Shown here in pieces: positions 28,331 through 35,951 of a stretch of 64,000 nt of DNA (its first letter is position 1; every line of letters begins with the position of its first letter). This stretch comes from CAXBGS01 sp963975425. GTDB lineage: Bacteria; Planctomycetota; Planctomycetia; Pirellulales; Pirellulaceae. A program made the position numbers and the translations under genes. The stretch is taken from assembly GCA_963975425.1 (NCBI GenBank), contig CAXBGS010000001.1, positions 62,001 through 126,000 on the forward strand. Direction: 5' to 3'. Below the pieces are notes generated by a model, which worked only from the letters and a program-made list of their open reading frames with translations, made no database searches and had not been told where the DNA came from.

Positions 28331-28693
28331 TTACAGGGGTGGACAAGCCTTGTTGATGGCAGCTTCGAGATCAGGCATACACACCGGTTTCATTAGAAAG
28401 TCCGCCACCAATCCCGAATGATCGTCACGCGGACGCTCATGTGACGACACAAAAATGAACGGAACCGATTGAGTTTTAACAATCTCGGTCGCCGCTTCGA
28501 TGCCCGTCATTTCAGGCATGCGGATATCGGTGATCACCAAGTCGGGCTTTTCGGATAAACACAGTTCAACCAATCGCTTGCCATCGGCAGCTTCGCCAAT
28601 CACATCACAACCGAGTTTACCGAGCAGTCGATTGAATCCCTGGCGAATATCTTGTTCATCATCGGCAATCAAGACTCTTAAACGACGCTTCAT
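28331..28693 (-). CDS. Single-domain response regulator (CheY-like)
   Basis: A 120-residue receiver domain with the acidic pair near 11-12, phospho-acceptor Asp56 (LVITDIRMP), a Ser in VSS and Lys in MKPV. No output domain. Its ATG follows directly on the TAA of the upstream histidine kinase, so the two are coupled and this is probably the kinase's cognate receiver or a phosphate sink/relay to the divergent NtrC-type regulator. Confidence 0.9.
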   Translation of the reverse strand: MKRRLRVLIADDEQDIRQGFNRLLGKLGCDVIGEAADGKRLVELCLSEKPDLVITDIRMPEMTGIEAATEIVKTQSVPFIFVSSHERPRDDHSGLVADFLMKPVCMPDLEAAINKACPPL

Positions 28694-30304
28694 TTACAGG
28701 CTTTGCGGCAACTCGATGACGAATTCGGCTCCGGTGGATTGTCCGTCACCCACCTCAATCGTGCCTCGATGGGCTTCGACAAACCTTAAAGCAATCGCCA
28801 TGCCTAATCCGGTTCCTTTAGCCTTTGTTGTCTGAAAAGCCTCAAAAACACATGGTTTCACATCTTCAGATAATCCGGGTCCGTTGTCTCGCACCGAAAC
28901 GCATAGCATTGGCACTCCATCTTTCACTGTCGCGTGACAAGTCACTGTCACACGAACCGGATCACTGCACGCGGCTAAGGCATTCTCGAAAAGGTTGCGA
29001 AACACTTGCTCGATCCGAAACGCGTCGCATTGACAATCAAGGTTGATGCCGTCGACTTCTTCAATCAACTGCGCATCACGTCCTTGGCGAGCGATTTGCA
29101 AGTTCGTCCATGCTTGCCGCCAGACCTGGGCAAGATTCGCGGACGAAATCTCTAGCTGGATCGGCCCGGCGAAGTTACGAAGTTCATTGTGCAGATGTTC
29201 CAGGTCGGCTTTGGCGCGGCTAATTCGATCCAAGTCATCGCGTGATTCACATCCCGGCTCGATTTCGTACTGCAGCACATCGATGCTGACTTGAATCCGC
29301 TGCAACGCGTTTCGACTTTCGTGGGCAATCGCGGAAACCATTTGGCCCATCGCGGCAAGCCGCTCGGCCTGGACCAACTTATTCTGACTCTCGGCTAACT
29401 TTGCTTCTGCCTTTTTTCGGTCGGTGATGTCGCGGATCAGTCCGAGGAATCCTAGCGGGTTTCCGCTTTCATCTCGAATCGTCGTGCCCACCAACTCGCC
29501 GGGAAAGGTTTCCCCGGACTTTCGTCGCCACAGGACCTCGGTGACTTCCAAAATTTCACCCAAGCTTGTATCGAACCGTTCTCTTGCCATCCGTTTATGG
29601 TCGTCGGGATGAGCATAAAGAAATGTGGTCAGTTGTCCCAACACCTCGTCCGGTTCGTATCCGAAAACCCGACTGGCACTGCGACTAAAGTGAGTGATTC
29701 TACGATCGAGGTGGCATGAGATAAGCGCATCGGGAATTCCGTTAACAATCGTCTTCAGCACCGCCCTCTCTCGTTCCACTTCGTTTTGGTATCGCACACG
29801 TTCGATCGCCAGCGCGGCCAAGTTGGCACTGGCAGATACAAAATCCAAATCATTTTGTTCCGGTGCGCGGGGAACTTGATAGTACATCGCAAAGGTTCCC
29901 AGAACATCACCGGTCGATGCGACGATCGGCTCGGACCAACATGCCTGAAGCGAAAAACGCAGCGCGATCTCGCGCGCGTTATTCCATAGCGGGTCGGTGC
30001 GGATGTCTTCAACGATCACGCGTTTACCCGTGTAAGCCGCTGTTCCGCACGAACCGACGTCCGGCCCCGGTATCACACCGTCGATAGCCGTACAATATGC
30101 TTTTGGTAAACGACGCGATGCACCATGTCGCAGGCAGCCGGATTCATCCAGCAACAGTATCGACGCGATCATTTCGGGCCGAGTCTGTTCTGAGACTTCG
30201 ACGAGAGTCTGCAGCACGTCGTCCAAGGATGCCCCTTGTGCCAATCGTTTCAGCACCAGCGTCTGCCCACGCAGATCGCATTCCAACAGATTTCGGTCCG
30301 GCAT
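28694..30304 (-). CDS. GAF-PAS sensor histidine kinase
   Basis: A 536-residue soluble kinase with no membrane segment. It has a GAF domain (about 10-165; GSCGTAAYTGKRVIVEDI), a PAS/PAC domain (about 180-300; HFSRSASRVFGYEPDEVLGQ), a helical linker, a phospho-acceptor region (MGQMVSAIAHESRNALQRIQ) and a HATPase domain with N box (RNLFENALAA), DNGPGL and GTGLGMAIALRF. The ATG at 30304 is chosen because AAGGGG lies about 8 bases upstream; the frame is open 21 codons further. The GAF domain should sense a small cytoplasmic ligand. It is divergent from the NtrC-type regulator at 30567, its probable partner. Confidence 0.88.
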   Translation of the reverse strand: MPDRNLLECDLRGQTLVLKRLAQGASLDDVLQTLVEVSEQTRPEMIASILLLDESGCLRHGASRRLPKAYCTAIDGVIPGPDVGSCGTAAYTGKRVIVEDIRTDPLWNNAREIALRFSLQACWSEPIVASTGDVLGTFAMYYQVPRAPEQNDLDFVSASANLAALAIERVRYQNEVERERAVLKTIVNGIPDALISCHLDRRITHFSRSASRVFGYEPDEVLGQLTTFLYAHPDDHKRMARERFDTSLGEILEVTEVLWRRKSGETFPGELVGTTIRDESGNPLGFLGLIRDITDRKKAEAKLAESQNKLVQAERLAAMGQMVSAIAHESRNALQRIQVSIDVLQYEIEPGCESRDDLDRISRAKADLEHLHNELRNFAGPIQLEISSANLAQVWRQAWTNLQIARQGRDAQLIEEVDGINLDCQCDAFRIEQVFRNLFENALAACSDPVRVTVTCHATVKDGVPMLCVSVRDNGPGLSEDVKPCVFEAFQTTKAKGTGLGMAIALRFVEAHRGTIEVGDGQSTGAEFVIELPQSL

Positions 30305-30566
30305 GTCACGTCCCCTTATTAATCGATTTGGGATGTCAGCCGATCGCATCATTCGCAAACGCACCAACGAATCACCTTCATTTTTCGCACAACTTCATCG
30401 TTCTGCAAACGGGACAGCACGTTTTGACGCATAGCCCCGTGAACGCCAAGGACATTTGTTCTACAAAGAGGCTGCATGACGGCATTTGACGCCTAAGCCG
30501 GACGACATCACCCAAGCGGTTTCCAGAACTTGCTCTTCGTTACTGCCCCACAACCTATCATCCGAC

Positions 30567-31904
30567 ATGTCCACAGAGTCGTTCGACATTCTATTCATCG
30601 ATGATGATCACGATTTCGTGACCGGTTGTGTCCGCTGGTTTCAGAAAAACGGACACCACGTGACACATACCACCAGCGGCCAGGACGGGATTAGCCAGTG
30701 CGATAGACACGACTTTGACATCGCGATTCTCGACTGGAATCTGCCCGGAATTAGCGGACTGGAACTCGTGCAACGCATGCGCGACGTCAACCCCGATACA
30801 GAAATCATTATTTTGACCGGCGAAGGAACGATTGAGAATGCGGTCGAGTCAATGCGGCGGGGCGTTTTCGATTTTCTGTCAAAACCCTTTCCGATGGGCG
30901 AACTCGAGCGCCGCTGCCTTGGCGCGCTCGAGCGCAGAAAGCTTCGCAAGGAAAATGCTCGGCTGCGCGAAGTCATCGACCGAACCCAACGGCCAAAGAC
31001 AAAAATAATCGGCCAATGTGAATCAATGATGAAAGTCTTTCGGTTGATCGACCGAGTTGCACCGACTGATAATTCTGTGCTGATCGAAGGCGAAAGCGGG
31101 ACGGGAAAAGAACTGGTCGCCCTAGCAATTCATCAAGGCAGCCGTCGTGCCGATCGACCGATCGTGACAGTCAACTGCGCCGCGCTGCCCGAACAACTCG
31201 TCGAAAGCGAATTGTTTGGACACGAGAAAGGTTCGTTCACCGGAGCGACGGCGACAAAACCAGGTCTGTTTGAAGTGGCGGACCAAAGCACACTCTTCAT
31301 CGACGAAATCGGAGAGATGCCGTTAGCACTGCAGCCCAAACTGCTGCGTGTCCTGGAGGACGGTTCGCTGCGACGAGTGGGATCGGAGAAAGAACGTCGC
31401 GTCGATGTGCGGATCGTTGCGGCAACGAATCGAAACTTAAAAGACGAAGTCGCGCAGGGGCGATTCCGCGAAGACTTGTACTACCGCATCAATGTCTTGA
31501 CGATTGAGTTACCGCCACTGCGCGAGCGGGCCGGCGATATCCGTCTGCTCATTGATCACTTGCTGGGCGATTCGATGAAAATCGAAGAAGATGCACGCAT
31601 CGCGATGGAAAAGCATCATTGGCCCGGTAATATCCGTCAATTGATTAACACGATCAAACGGGCCGAAATTCTTGCGGACGATGTGATCACGATGGACGAC
31701 CTGCCCGAGGAGCTCGATCCACCACCGACCGGCGACGATCCGGGTGCCGCGCAGGCAGCAGGATCTCTCATGTCACTTCAACGAGAGCACATCATCGAGG
31801 TGCTCGAAAAGGAAAACGGTAACAAGTCCGCTGCCGCCCGCATCCTGGGAGTCGAACGCCGAAAGCTCTATCGCATGATGAAGGAACACGGGATTGACGG
31901 GTAG
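30567..31904 (+). CDS. NtrC-type sigma-54 response regulator
   Basis: A 445-residue activator. The receiver has Asp56 (AILDWNLPG). The AAA+ domain follows at about 140-375 with Walker A GESGTGKE, the sigma-54 contact loop as GSFTGA (Ser replacing the common Ala), Walker B TLFIDEIGEM and an R-finger region. A Fis-type helix-turn-helix ends the protein (NKSAAARILGVERRKLYRMM). It should activate -24/-12 promoters; the nearest candidate is at 32192-32207, just downstream of this gene. An in-frame TTG at 30486 would add 27 residues that do not align with a receiver, so the ATG is preferred. Confidence 0.92.
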   Translation: MSTESFDILFIDDDHDFVTGCVRWFQKNGHHVTHTTSGQDGISQCDRHDFDIAILDWNLPGISGLELVQRMRDVNPDTEIIILTGEGTIENAVESMRRGVFDFLSKPFPMGELERRCLGALERRKLRKENARLREVIDRTQRPKTKIIGQCESMMKVFRLIDRVAPTDNSVLIEGESGTGKELVALAIHQGSRRADRPIVTVNCAALPEQLVESELFGHEKGSFTGATATKPGLFEVADQSTLFIDEIGEMPLALQPKLLRVLEDGSLRRVGSEKERRVDVRIVAATNRNLKDEVAQGRFREDLYYRINVLTIELPPLRERAGDIRLLIDHLLGDSMKIEEDARIAMEKHHWPGNIRQLINTIKRAEILADDVITMDDLPEELDPPPTGDDPGAAQAAGSLMSLQREHIIEVLEKENGNKSAAARILGVERRKLYRMMKEHGIDG

Positions 31905-32024
31905 GCGTTTGGAACGCTTGCAAGCGACAAGCGAGTTCGCGAAACAATTTTGCGTGAAACACCGAAGCGGGTGAACGGTTTGCGATCAACAATCGCTGCA
32001 AACACCGAATGATCGTCTTATCTG

Positions 32025-32100
32025 GCCCAGATGTCGCGGACCAACTGCGCGTTCCCCGCCAACGTTCGGCTCGACTGCGCACATCTGGGCAACTGACAGG
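32025..32100. promoter_or_regulatory. Possible enhancer (UAS) sites for a sigma-54 activator
   Basis: GCCCAGATGT at 32025-32034 recurs inverted as ACATCTGGGC at 32091-32100, a perfect 10-bp match, and the first copy lies within the dyad ATCTGG-C-CCAGAT (32020-32032). A third, weaker GCATCTGCCC sits at 32120-32129. The copies lie about 65-170 bp upstream of the -24 element, the normal range for NtrC-family enhancers. Binding by the regulator at 30567 is inference. Confidence 0.45.
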
Positions 32101-32191
32101 CGGACAACGGGATGGATCCGCATCTGCCCAAACGCCCAAATATTGGTCAATCACCGCGTATGAGCGAGATCGACAGATCTCCTGACTAAAA

Positions 32192-32207
32192 CGGCACGGT
32201 GGTTGCT
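32192..32207 (+). promoter_or_regulatory. Sigma-54 promoter (-24/-12) for oxidoreductase gene
   Basis: CGGCACG-N4-TTGCT with the invariant GG (32193-32194) and GC (32205-32206) exactly 12 bases apart. One mismatch to the core TGGCACG-N4-TTGCW. It lies 100 bp upstream of the ATG at 32306 and 300 bp after the NtrC-type regulator gene. Confidence 0.65.
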
Positions 32208-32305
32208 TGTGTCTCGGTTGCCTGTAGTCCTGGCTTGCAACGACGCGATCCAGGCTGAAAGCACAAAGGCAGGACAATCGTCCGAAATCTTATCCAACAA
32301 AGTCA

Positions 32306-33319
32306 ATGAAAGCCGTCGGCTTCGAAACTCCTGGCCCGATCGACCGCAACGACGCGTTGCAGGACATCACACTGGAGATGCCGGTCGCGCAAGGCCGTGA
32401 TTTGTTGGTCAAGATCAACGCCGTTTCGGTGAACCCCGTGGATGTCAAGGTACGACAGCGTGCTGCACCTGAATCCAGCAAGTACCGCGTACTCGGGTTC
32501 GACGCATCGGGTGTTGTCGAAGCGGTGGGTCCAGCAGTACGAAATTTCCAAGTCGGCGATGCAGTGTTTTATGCGGGTTCGATCGCGAGACCGGGGACGA
32601 ACAGCGAGTTTCACTTGGTCGATGAAAGGATCGTTGGCCACAAGCCGGCCAGCCTAAGTGACACCGAAGCCGCCGCGCTGCCGCTAACTTCGATCACGGC
32701 TTGGGAAATGTTATTCGATCGACTCGACGTCAAACGCCCGACTCCACACGGGGCAGACACCATTTTGGTTGTAGGTGGAGCGGGCGGCGTCGGGTCGATT
32801 ACGGTTCAATTGCTGCGAACCCTGACCGACATGACCATCATCGCGACGGCGTCAAGGCCCGAAACACAGGACTGGGTGCGAGAATGTGGCGCCCATCATG
32901 TGATCAATCATCGCGAGCCGATGTCACCCCAAGTGAAATCGCTTGGTGTGACGGAACCTGGGTTTGTGTTCTCGACAACGCACTCGGACCAGCACCTGGC
33001 AGACATCGTCGACCTGATGGCACCGCAAGGCCGATTCGGTTTGATCGATGACCCAGAAGAACTTGATGTAAGATTGCTGAAACAAAAAGCGATTTCGTTG
33101 CACTGGGAATTTATGTTTGCACGGCCGCTTTTCGATACACCTGATATCGCCGAACAAGGCAAGTTACTCGGCACAGTTGCGTCACTGGTCGACGCCGGAA
33201 AAATTCGGTCGACTGTCACAGAAACAGCCGGCAAAATCGATGCGGCAACGCTGCGTGCCGTTCATAAAAAAATCGAAAGTAACACTGCTCGCGGCAAAAT
33301 CGTGCTTGAAGGGTTCTAA
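32306..33319 (+). CDS. Zinc-type alcohol dehydrogenase family protein (MDR)
   Basis: A 337-residue MDR superfamily NAD(P)H oxidoreductase. The N-terminal GroES-like domain (GFETPGPID at the start, VNPVDVKVRQRA, GFDASGVVEAVGPAV) is followed by a Rossmann domain with VVGGAGGVGSITVQLL. The catalytic-zinc Cys/His ligands of true alcohol dehydrogenases are not evident, which fits the quinone-reductase-like subgroup annotated zinc-binding. Expected to reduce an activated C=C or quinone. Preceded by a sigma-54 promoter. A second MDR gene follows 110 bp downstream. Confidence 0.88.
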   Translation: MKAVGFETPGPIDRNDALQDITLEMPVAQGRDLLVKINAVSVNPVDVKVRQRAAPESSKYRVLGFDASGVVEAVGPAVRNFQVGDAVFYAGSIARPGTNSEFHLVDERIVGHKPASLSDTEAAALPLTSITAWEMLFDRLDVKRPTPHGADTILVVGGAGGVGSITVQLLRTLTDMTIIATASRPETQDWVRECGAHHVINHREPMSPQVKSLGVTEPGFVFSTTHSDQHLADIVDLMAPQGRFGLIDDPEELDVRLLKQKAISLHWEFMFARPLFDTPDIAEQGKLLGTVASLVDAGKIRSTVTETAGKIDAATLRAVHKKIESNTARGKIVLEGF

Positions 33320-33429
33320 CCAGGGAAGTGCATTGACAAGGCAACTGACTTGACGCTGTATTGAAGTCTTGTCGTCACCGTTTGCGAACAACCAGAACGG
33401 CTGTTTCATGTACCAGCACGGAGAATCCT

Positions 33430-34422
33430 GTGACGTTTAGCGCCATTGTGGTCGAGAGAAACAAACAAGGCGATGTTTCATCGGCCCTGCAAACACTGAA
33501 CGACGACCAATTGCCTGCGGGCGACGTCACGGTCGCGATCCAGTACACGACGGTCAACTACAAAGACGGTCTGTGCATGCAACCGAACAACGGTATGGTG
33601 CGCGAGTATCCCCACGTTCCTGGAATCGATTTCTCCGGAACGGTACAAGTATCGACCGACCCGCGATACAAGCCTGGGGACAAGGTTGTGCTCACGGGAT
33701 GGCGAGTCGGCGAGACCCACTGGGGCGGTTTTTCGCAAAAGGCTTGTGTCAAGGCAGACTGGTTGGTGCCTCTGCCTGACGGGCTGACCGCAAAGCAAGC
33801 CATGGCAGTGGGGACCGCTGGCTTCGCCGCAATCTTGGCGATCATGGCGCTGGAGGACCACGGGCTGAAACCGGATCAAGGCGAGGTCCTGGTCACCGGC
33901 GCCGCGGGCGGCGTTGGTTCAATCGCTACTGCGATCCTCGCGAATCTGGGTTACGAAGTCGCGGCGGTGACGGGCAGACCCGAAACGGCGGATTACCTGA
34001 AATCGCTCGGGGCGTCACGTATTGTCGGACGCGGCGAAATCGACACCGCGAGCAAACGGCCGATGGAATCAGCGACGTGGGCGGGCTGTGTGGATGCCGT
34101 GGGGGGCGAGATGTTAGCGCGTGTGATCGGCCAACTAAAGTATGGTGCGTCGGTCGCCGCAGTTGGGCTCGCCGGCGGCGCAGCGCTGCCGACCTCGGTT
34201 ATTCCGTTCTTGCTGCGCGGAGTCAATCTGCTGGGGATCGACAGTGTGATGCAACCTTTTGAAAACCGCCAGCGCGCGTGGCAGCGCGTGGCAACCGACC
34301 TGCCGCTGGACAAACTCGACGCGATGATCCGGCCGGCCACCTTGGCGGATGTGCCAACGCTCGCAACGGAAATCCTAAAGGGCCAAATCAAAGGTCGTGT
34401 CGTCGTGGATGTTAATGCCTGA
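33430..34422 (+). CDS. acuI: YhdH/AcuI-type acrylyl-CoA reductase-like oxidoreductase
   Basis: A 330-residue MDR protein. TVNYKDGLCM, VPGIDFSGTV, GWRVGETHWGGF, GTAGFAAILAIMALE and TGAAGGVGSIATAIL are the hallmarks of the YhdH/AcuI group, whose AcuI members reduce acryloyl-CoA to propionyl-CoA with NADPH, a detoxification step in DMSP breakdown. GTG start at 33430 with GGAG six bases upstream; an earlier in-frame start at 33361 would add 23 non-conserved residues. It probably shares the sigma-54 transcript of the preceding oxidoreductase. The AcuI assignment is by family only. Confidence 0.85.
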   Translation: MTFSAIVVERNKQGDVSSALQTLNDDQLPAGDVTVAIQYTTVNYKDGLCMQPNNGMVREYPHVPGIDFSGTVQVSTDPRYKPGDKVVLTGWRVGETHWGGFSQKACVKADWLVPLPDGLTAKQAMAVGTAGFAAILAIMALEDHGLKPDQGEVLVTGAAGGVGSIATAILANLGYEVAAVTGRPETADYLKSLGASRIVGRGEIDTASKRPMESATWAGCVDAVGGEMLARVIGQLKYGASVAAVGLAGGAALPTSVIPFLLRGVNLLGIDSVMQPFENRQRAWQRVATDLPLDKLDAMIRPATLADVPTLATEILKGQIKGRVVVDVNA

Positions 34423-34502
34423 AACGTCCTCAACCGCCGATATGGATTGGCCAGCCAGATCCTGAGTCGGACGGCGCACGAACAATTTGAATCATCACGG
34501 GG

Positions 34503-35951
34503 TTATTTCGCGGATAGCCCCAACTGGCGGAGCCGGCTGCGAAGCGTCGGACGGCTGATGCCCAATCGTGTGCTGGCCGCGCTCACATTTCCGCCGGTTG
34601 AATCTAAGACTTCTGAGAGAAGAATGCGGTCGATCCGGTCATGAATCTCGGCCGCGATGTTGTGTGACCCTGTTTCGACAAGTGTTCGAATTTGTTGACG
34701 CAGGTCATCTTCCAAGCTTCCCGACACGAAATCGGCGGCGGGGGAAATGTGATCGGGCGAACCAAACCCGGCCGGCAAGAATGATGGCGTGATAACGGGG
34801 CCACTGGCCTTTAGCAGCGTTTGCTTGATGATCCCTTGCAGTTCGCGCACGTTGCCCGGCCACGTATGTGCGCTCAACCGCGACATGGTTTCCGGTGCGA
34901 CCGAATCAAATTCTTTTCCAAGCGTCTTGGCGGACTTGGCAAAGAAATAGGCAATCATTCTGCACAGGTCGTCACCCCGTTGGCGCAGTGGCGGCAAATG
35001 AATCGTAAACTCATTGAGTCGATAGTACAGATCACTGCGAAAACTGCTATCGGCGATCGCGGATTTCAAATCACGATTCGTGGCGGCGATGATACGCACA
35101 TCCGTTTGCAATGTCTTGCTGCCGCCCACACGTTCAAATTGCTTTTCCTGCAGCACGCGCAGCAACTTTGTTTGCATCACTGGCGACATATCACCGATCT
35201 CGTCAAGAAACAGCGTGCCACCGTTACAAATTTCAAATTTCCCGATTCGTCGCTGATCGGCCCCCGTGAACGCACCCTTTTCGTGACCAAACAACTCACT
35301 TTCCAGCAACGCTTCGGGGATCGCCGCACAGTTGATCGCGTGAAAGACTTGATCATGCCGCTTGCTATGTTGATAGATGGCACGAGCGACGACTTCTTTT
35401 CCAGTACCGGTTTCGCCCAAGATCAAAACAGTAACATCGCGCGATGCGACTCGGCCGATCGAGCGAAAGACTTCAACCATCGCCGGACAATCGCCAAGAA
35501 TTCGGTCTTCGGTCCCCAGGATCGCCGCGTTGGAATTTTCCGTTGGCAGCGTGGCAGGCATTCGAGCCATCCGGCTGGTTTCTAAGGCGCTGTCGATTAC
35601 CGGCAGAACATCATCGGGTTCAAACGGCTTGGTGATGTATTCGAACGCGCCACCGCTCATGGCCGAAATGGCCGTCTCGGCCGTCCCGTGACCGGTCATC
35701 AAAATGACGGGAACACGCCGATCGATGTCGTGCATTTCATGCAGAGCGCCAAGGCCCGATTGGTCTGGCAACTGAATGTCCAGCAGTACGGCATCGGGTT
35801 TGTATTCGGCAAACATCTGCAGCCCGCGTGCCGCCGTGTCAGCCGTGACGACTCGATAATCCGGTTCGGGCAAACAAAGTTTCATGCACTGCAAAATCAA
35901 CGGGTCGTCGTCAACAACCAAAAGCGTTGGAGTTTCGAGAGGCGAGTTCAT
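34503..35951 (-). CDS. NtrC-type sigma-54 response regulator
   Basis: A 482-residue activator with receiver Asp58 (AVLLDIQLPD), an AAA+ domain with Walker A GETGTGKE, an intact GAFTGA loop, TLFLDEIGDM as Walker B, and a C-terminal Fis-type helix-turn-helix (NVSAASTRLGISRPTLRSRL). Its ATG overlaps the stop of the upstream kinase gene by 4 bp (ATGA), so it is the cognate partner of that kinase. The sigma-54 promoter at 38215-38231, facing away from the 5' end of this operon, is the closest candidate target. Confidence 0.92.
   Translation of the reverse strand: MNSPLETPTLLVVDDDPLILQCMKLCLPEPDYRVVTADTAARGLQMFAEYKPDAVLLDIQLPDQSGLGALHEMHDIDRRVPVILMTGHGTAETAISAMSGGAFEYITKPFEPDDVLPVIDSALETSRMARMPATLPTENSNAAILGTEDRILGDCPAMVEVFRSIGRVASRDVTVLILGETGTGKEVVARAIYQHSKRHDQVFHAINCAAIPEALLESELFGHEKGAFTGADQRRIGKFEICNGGTLFLDEIGDMSPVMQTKLLRVLQEKQFERVGGSKTLQTDVRIIAATNRDLKSAIADSSFRSDLYYRLNEFTIHLPPLRQRGDDLCRMIAYFFAKSAKTLGKEFDSVAPETMSRLSAHTWPGNVRELQGIIKQTLLKASGPVITPSFLPAGFGSPDHISPAADFVSGSLEDDLRQQIRTLVETGSHNIAAEIHDRIDRILLSEVLDSTGGNVSAASTRLGISRPTLRSRLRQLGLSAK

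Larger units (their letters stand above)
31905..32305 (+). other. Regulatory intergenic region ahead of the oxidoreductase pair
   Basis: 401 bp without a convincing gene. It contains the -24/-12 promoter at 32192-32207 and several dyads upstream of it: GCGAT-N5-ATCGC (31982-31996), ATCTGG-C-CCAGAT (32020-32032), and a 10-bp inverted pair GCCCAGATGT/ACATCTGGGC (32025-32034 and 32091-32100). The spacing is right for enhancer sites of a sigma-54 activator. Confidence 0.6.

Noticed and set aside
31792..32277. 161-codon minus-strand ORF over the end of the NtrC-type gene and the following spacer
   Set aside because: Overlaps a strongly supported gene and the sigma-54 promoter region; its Cys/Arg/Ser-rich translation is shadow-like.
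33338..33354. AAGGCA...TTGAC between the two oxidoreductases as a second sigma-54 promoter
   Set aside because: The invariant GC is GA; the second gene is more simply co-transcribed with the first.
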